A DNA stretch of 64,000 nt, taken from the NCBI RefSeq assembly GCF_007570865.1, contig NZ_VLPS01000004.1, positions 62,001-126,000 of the forward strand. The letters are read 5' to 3'. The DNA is from Atlantibacter subterraneus. Its GTDB lineage: Bacteria > Pseudomonadota > Gammaproteobacteria > Enterobacterales > Enterobacteriaceae. Below the pieces are notes generated by a model. That model was not told the DNA's origin. It searched no databases and saw only the letters and a program-made list of their open reading frames with translations. Both the position numbers and the translations under genes were made by a program. Positions 61,296 to 64,000 of the stretch are shown in pieces. Each line of letters begins with the position of its first letter. The first letter of the stretch is position 1.

Positions 61296-62322
61296 AATCA
61301 CCCGACGTTGTTATCAATTCCCTTACTACACTGGTGGCAAAACTCCCCGCAGGCAACCAAAAACGCACTTCCACGGTGGCGTCATCCCGCCAGGCCCAGC
61401 TCATTGACTGAGGAAACATCAGCATCGCGCGCCGGGCGGCCTCTACTTTCTCACGCATTAATAAAGCCTGTAAATCCGCCTCATGTGCAATGTACTGCTG
61501 CTCGTTTTCCAGCGCCTGGCCCACGGTTCCCCACTCGCCGCTGCCCGGCAGCGCCGCTGTGATTAGCAGTTCATGATTATCCACACGCGTCTGGAGCGTC
61601 GGCAGCTCTTCCTGCGTCGCCACAAACCAGCTTCCGCGCCCCGCTAATTGTAGCGCATCGCCGTCAACAACTTGATTAAAGTCTGTTTTTTTAAGCCGCT
61701 CGCTAACCAGCTGATTAAACAACGCGCTGCGGGCTGCTGACAATGCAAAACTGCGTTTATTGCGATCGCGCAGCGGCTGGTTGTTTTGCGCCCATACCCG
61801 AGCCTGAATCAGATTGCTGCCGCCGCGGCCAAAACGCTGCGGGCCAAAATAGTTTGGCACGCCGTCGATTTTTACTGCATGAAGGCGAGTTTCCAGCTCA
61901 TCGCGCCGGGTAATGTCGCGCAATATTAACGTGAAGTGATTGCCTTTTAATGCCCCGGTGCGCAGTTTGCGCTTATGGCGCGCATACTCCAGCACCTGGC
62001 AGCCTTCCAGCGCAAAGCCACTTAAATCCGGCATCTCTTTACCGGGTAAGCGCACGCAAAGCCACTGTTCGGTAACGGCATGTTTGTCTTTTTGCCCGGC
62101 GAAGCTGACTTCGCGAGCAGGCACTTTAAGGAACTTAGCCAGCGCGTCCGCCACAAAGCGCGTGTTGCAGCCTTTTTTAACGATGCGCACCAGCAGTTGC
62201 TCGCCTTCACCATCCGGCGAGAAGCCTAAATCTTCCACGACCACGAAATCTTCCGGCGAGGCCTTGAGAACGCCCGACCCCTGCGGTTTGCCGTGCAGCC
62301 ACGTCAGCTGTTCAAAATCCAT
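61276..62322 (-). CDS. truD: tRNA pseudouridine(13) synthase TruD
   Basis: 348 residues (E. coli 349). The catalytic Asp is in [14 protein letters not shown]; the TruD insertion and [12 protein letters not shown] block are present. It modifies U13 in tRNA-Glu. Its start codon shares one base with the ispF stop. Confidence 0.97.
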
Positions 62323-62801
62323 CAGGCTTTCACCTTCACCAGCAGCGCCACCGCTTCACAGGCGATACCTTCGCCGCGCCCGGTAAAGCCCAGTTTCTCG
62401 GTGGTGGTGGCTTTGACGTTAACGTCATCCATATGGCAACCCAGATCCTCGGCGATAAACACGCGCATTTGCGGAATATGCGGCAGCATTTTCGGTGCCT
62501 GGGCGATGATGGTCACATCGACGTTGCCCAGGGTATAGCCTTTGGCCTGAATCCGGCGCCAGGCTTCGCGCAGCAGTTCACGACTGTCTGCACCTTTAAA
62601 CGCCGGATCGGTATCCGGAAACAGTTTACCGATATCGCCCAGCGCCGCCGCGCCTAACAGCGCGTCGGTCAAAGCATGCAATGCCACGTCGCCATCTGAA
62701 TGGGCCAGCAACCCTTTTTCATAAGGGATGCGCACGCCCCCAACGATCAGTGGGCCTGGGCCGCCAAAGGCGTGTACATCGAAGCCATGTCCGATCCGCA
62801 T
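62322..62801 (-). CDS. ispF: 2-C-methyl-D-erythritol 2,4-cyclodiphosphate synthase
   Basis: 159 residues, the E. coli length. Metal ligands lie in GHGFDVHAF and in [25 protein letters not shown]. It makes MEcPP in the MEP isoprenoid pathway. It starts on the last base of the ispD stop (TAATG arrangement). Confidence 0.98.
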   Translation of the reverse strand: MRIGHGFDVHAFGGPGPLIVGGVRIPYEKGLLAHSDGDVALHALTDALLGAAALGDIGKLFPDTDPAFKGADSRELLREAWRRIQAKGYTLGNVDVTIIAQAPKMLPHIPQMRVFIAEDLGCHMDDVNVKATTTEKLGFTGRGEGIACEAVALLVKVKA

Positions 62802-63511
62802 TATGCATTCTCCATCTGGGTTAAACGGGTAAGATAAAACGCCGCAAGGGCAAGGTCTTCAGGACGCGTCACTTTAATATTATCGCCGCGTCCGGCCACC
62901 AGTTCGGGATGATAGCCGCAGTGTTCCAAAGCCGACGCCTCGTCGGTGATCGTCGCCCCTTCGTTGAGGGCGCGGATCAGGCAGTCGCGCAGTAATTCAA
63001 GCGGAAAGAGTTGCGGGGTGAGCGCGTGCCAGAGGTCGATACGATCGACGGTATGGGCAATCAGCGCTTTTCCCGGCTCGCCGCGCTTCATGGTGTCGCG
63101 CACCGGCGCGGCCAGGATGCCGCCGACGCGGCTGTGCGCCGTGATTGCCAGCAGCGCGTCCAGATCGTCAGGATGCAAACAGGGCCGCGCGGCGTCATGC
63201 ACCAGCACCCATGCGGCACCGTCGGCCATCTTCAACCCCGCCAACACCGAGTCTGCACGCTCGCGGCCGCCGTCAACGCGCATTACGCGCGGATCGCGAG
63301 CCAGCGGCAGCGCATCAAACTGCTTATCGGCGGGACTGACGGCCACGATAACGCGGCCCACGCGCGGGTGGCGCAGCAAGCTTGCCACCGCGTGTTCAAG
63401 AATAGTGTGGTCACCAATGGTGAGATATTGTTTGGGACAGTCTGATTGCATGCGGCTGCCAATCCCGGCAGCCGGCACCACGGCAATCACGTCCGCACTG
63501 GAAGATGCCAT
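62801..63511 (-). CDS. ispD: 2-C-methyl-D-erythritol 4-phosphate cytidylyltransferase
   Basis: 236 residues, the E. coli length. The CTP-binding loop is [34 protein letters not shown] is the second nucleotidyltransferase motif. It acts two steps before IspF in the MEP pathway. It lies 18 bp after ftsB. Confidence 0.98.
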   Translation of the reverse strand: MASSSADVIAVVPAAGIGSRMQSDCPKQYLTIGDHTILEHAVASLLRHPRVGRVIVAVSPADKQFDALPLARDPRVMRVDGGRERADSVLAGLKMADGAAWVLVHDAARPCLHPDDLDALLAITAHSRVGGILAAPVRDTMKRGEPGKALIAHTVDRIDLWHALTPQLFPLELLRDCLIRALNEGATITDEASALEHCGYHPELVAGRGDNIKVTRPEDLALAAFYLTRLTQMENA

Positions 63512-63529
63512 GTGTGAAACCTGAGCCTG

Positions 63530-63841
63530 TTATCGATTATTCTGCCGTGACCCTGCCGCCTGCTTAGACGCATCGGGCACCAGACGAAAGAAAGTTTCAC
63601 CCGGTTTGGTCATGCTCAATTCGTTACGCGCGCGCTCTTCAATCGCTTCTTGTCCGCCGTTGAGATCGTCAATTTCCGCGAACAACTGGTCGTTACGCGC
63701 TTTGAGTTTTGCGTTGGTTGCCTGCTGGGCCGCCACGTCATCGCTGACGCGGGTGTAGTCATGAACGCCGTTTTTACCAAACCACAATGAATACTGTAGC
63801 CAGACGACTAATGCCAGCAATAGCAGTGTTAGTTTACCCAT
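63530..63841 (-). CDS. ftsB: Cell division protein FtsB
   Basis: 103 residues, the E. coli length. One N-terminal membrane helix ([19 protein letters not shown]), then a periplasmic coiled coil ([44 protein letters not shown]). It forms the FtsQLB complex that activates septal synthesis. First gene of the ftsB-ispD-ispF-truD-surE-pcm run. The remaining 159 bp of the window upstream hold no gene I can name. Confidence 0.97.
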   Translation of the reverse strand: MGKLTLLLLALVVWLQYSLWFGKNGVHDYTRVSDDVAAQQATNAKLKARNDQLFAEIDDLNGGQEAIEERARNELSMTKPGETFFRLVPDASKQAAGSRQNNR

Positions 63842-64000
63842 TCTGCCCCCTGAAAAACGGCATAATCATCCCATAACTTTCCGTCGGGCACTACCTGGCC
63901 CAATCCGACTCCCAAAAAAACAGCGGCAAAATGTACCACATAACACGGCGATTTGCGCCTGTACCTGCGGAGCGGGAGCGGAATTAATAACTCGTTACGC

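Overview
The window is chromosomal DNA from a member of the Enterobacteriaceae. Two blocks match the order known around the E. coli K-12 csrA-recA-mutS-rpoS region: yqaE/alaE/ygaC/ygaM through recA-pncC-mltB, and mutS through rpoS-nlpD-pcm-surE-truD-ispF-ispD-ftsB. Most of these proteins have the E. coli length to within a few residues. The genus cannot be fixed from the sequence alone. Lineage differences from K-12 include no stpA, ygaV or ygaP next to yqaE, an intact ygaY, and no srl, nor, hyc or hyp genes between mltB and mutS (a cueP gene is there instead).

Region 1 (1-21 kb) is accessory. It starts with the end of a carbohydrate locus: a sugar isomerase cut by the window edge and an FGGY pentulose kinase, facing away from an AbgT-family transporter. 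A four-gene chaperone-usher fimbrial operon follows (major subunit, chaperone, usher, two-domain adhesin, all on the minus strand), with a LuxR-type regulator and an EvgAS/BvgAS-like phosphorelay pair just upstream. Next come a Tat-exported PhoX-type phosphatase with a Pho-box-like promoter, and an operon of a YncE-like beta-propeller lipoprotein plus a TonB-dependent receptor with a Fur-like site upstream.

Region 2 (21-44 kb) is mostly core: a GNAT acetyltransferase, a cold-shock protein with a long leader, periplasmic asparaginase II, yqaE, an unrecognised 100-residue protein, alaE, ygaC, ygaM, the class Ib ribonucleotide reductase operon nrdHIEF behind a pair of NrdR-like boxes, the glycine betaine/proline ABC importer proVWX with a proU P2-type promoter, ygaY, the branched-chain amino acid exporter ygaZH, the multidrug pump emrRAB, luxS, the sigma-E sRNA micA, gshA, yqaA and yqaB.

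Region 3 (43-64 kb) holds four tandem tRNA-Arg(ACG) genes and one tRNA-Ser(GCU), csrA, alaS, recX-recA with a LexA box, pncC, mltB, cueP with a CueR-type 19-bp-spacer promoter, mutS, a UbiX/UbiD-type hydroxyarylate decarboxylase operon (ecdBCD) with a divergent MarR regulator and a long operator palindrome, then rpoS-nlpD, pcm-surE-truD-ispF-ispD and ftsB.

I saw no prophage, insertion sequence, CRISPR array or replication origin. The least explained parts are the fimbrial/phosphorelay cluster with its inverted-repeat-rich intergenic region, the YncE-lipoprotein/TonB-receptor operon beside phoX, the orphan protein at 23.7-24.0 kb, and a hairpin-rich intergenic element at 33.6-33.9 kb.
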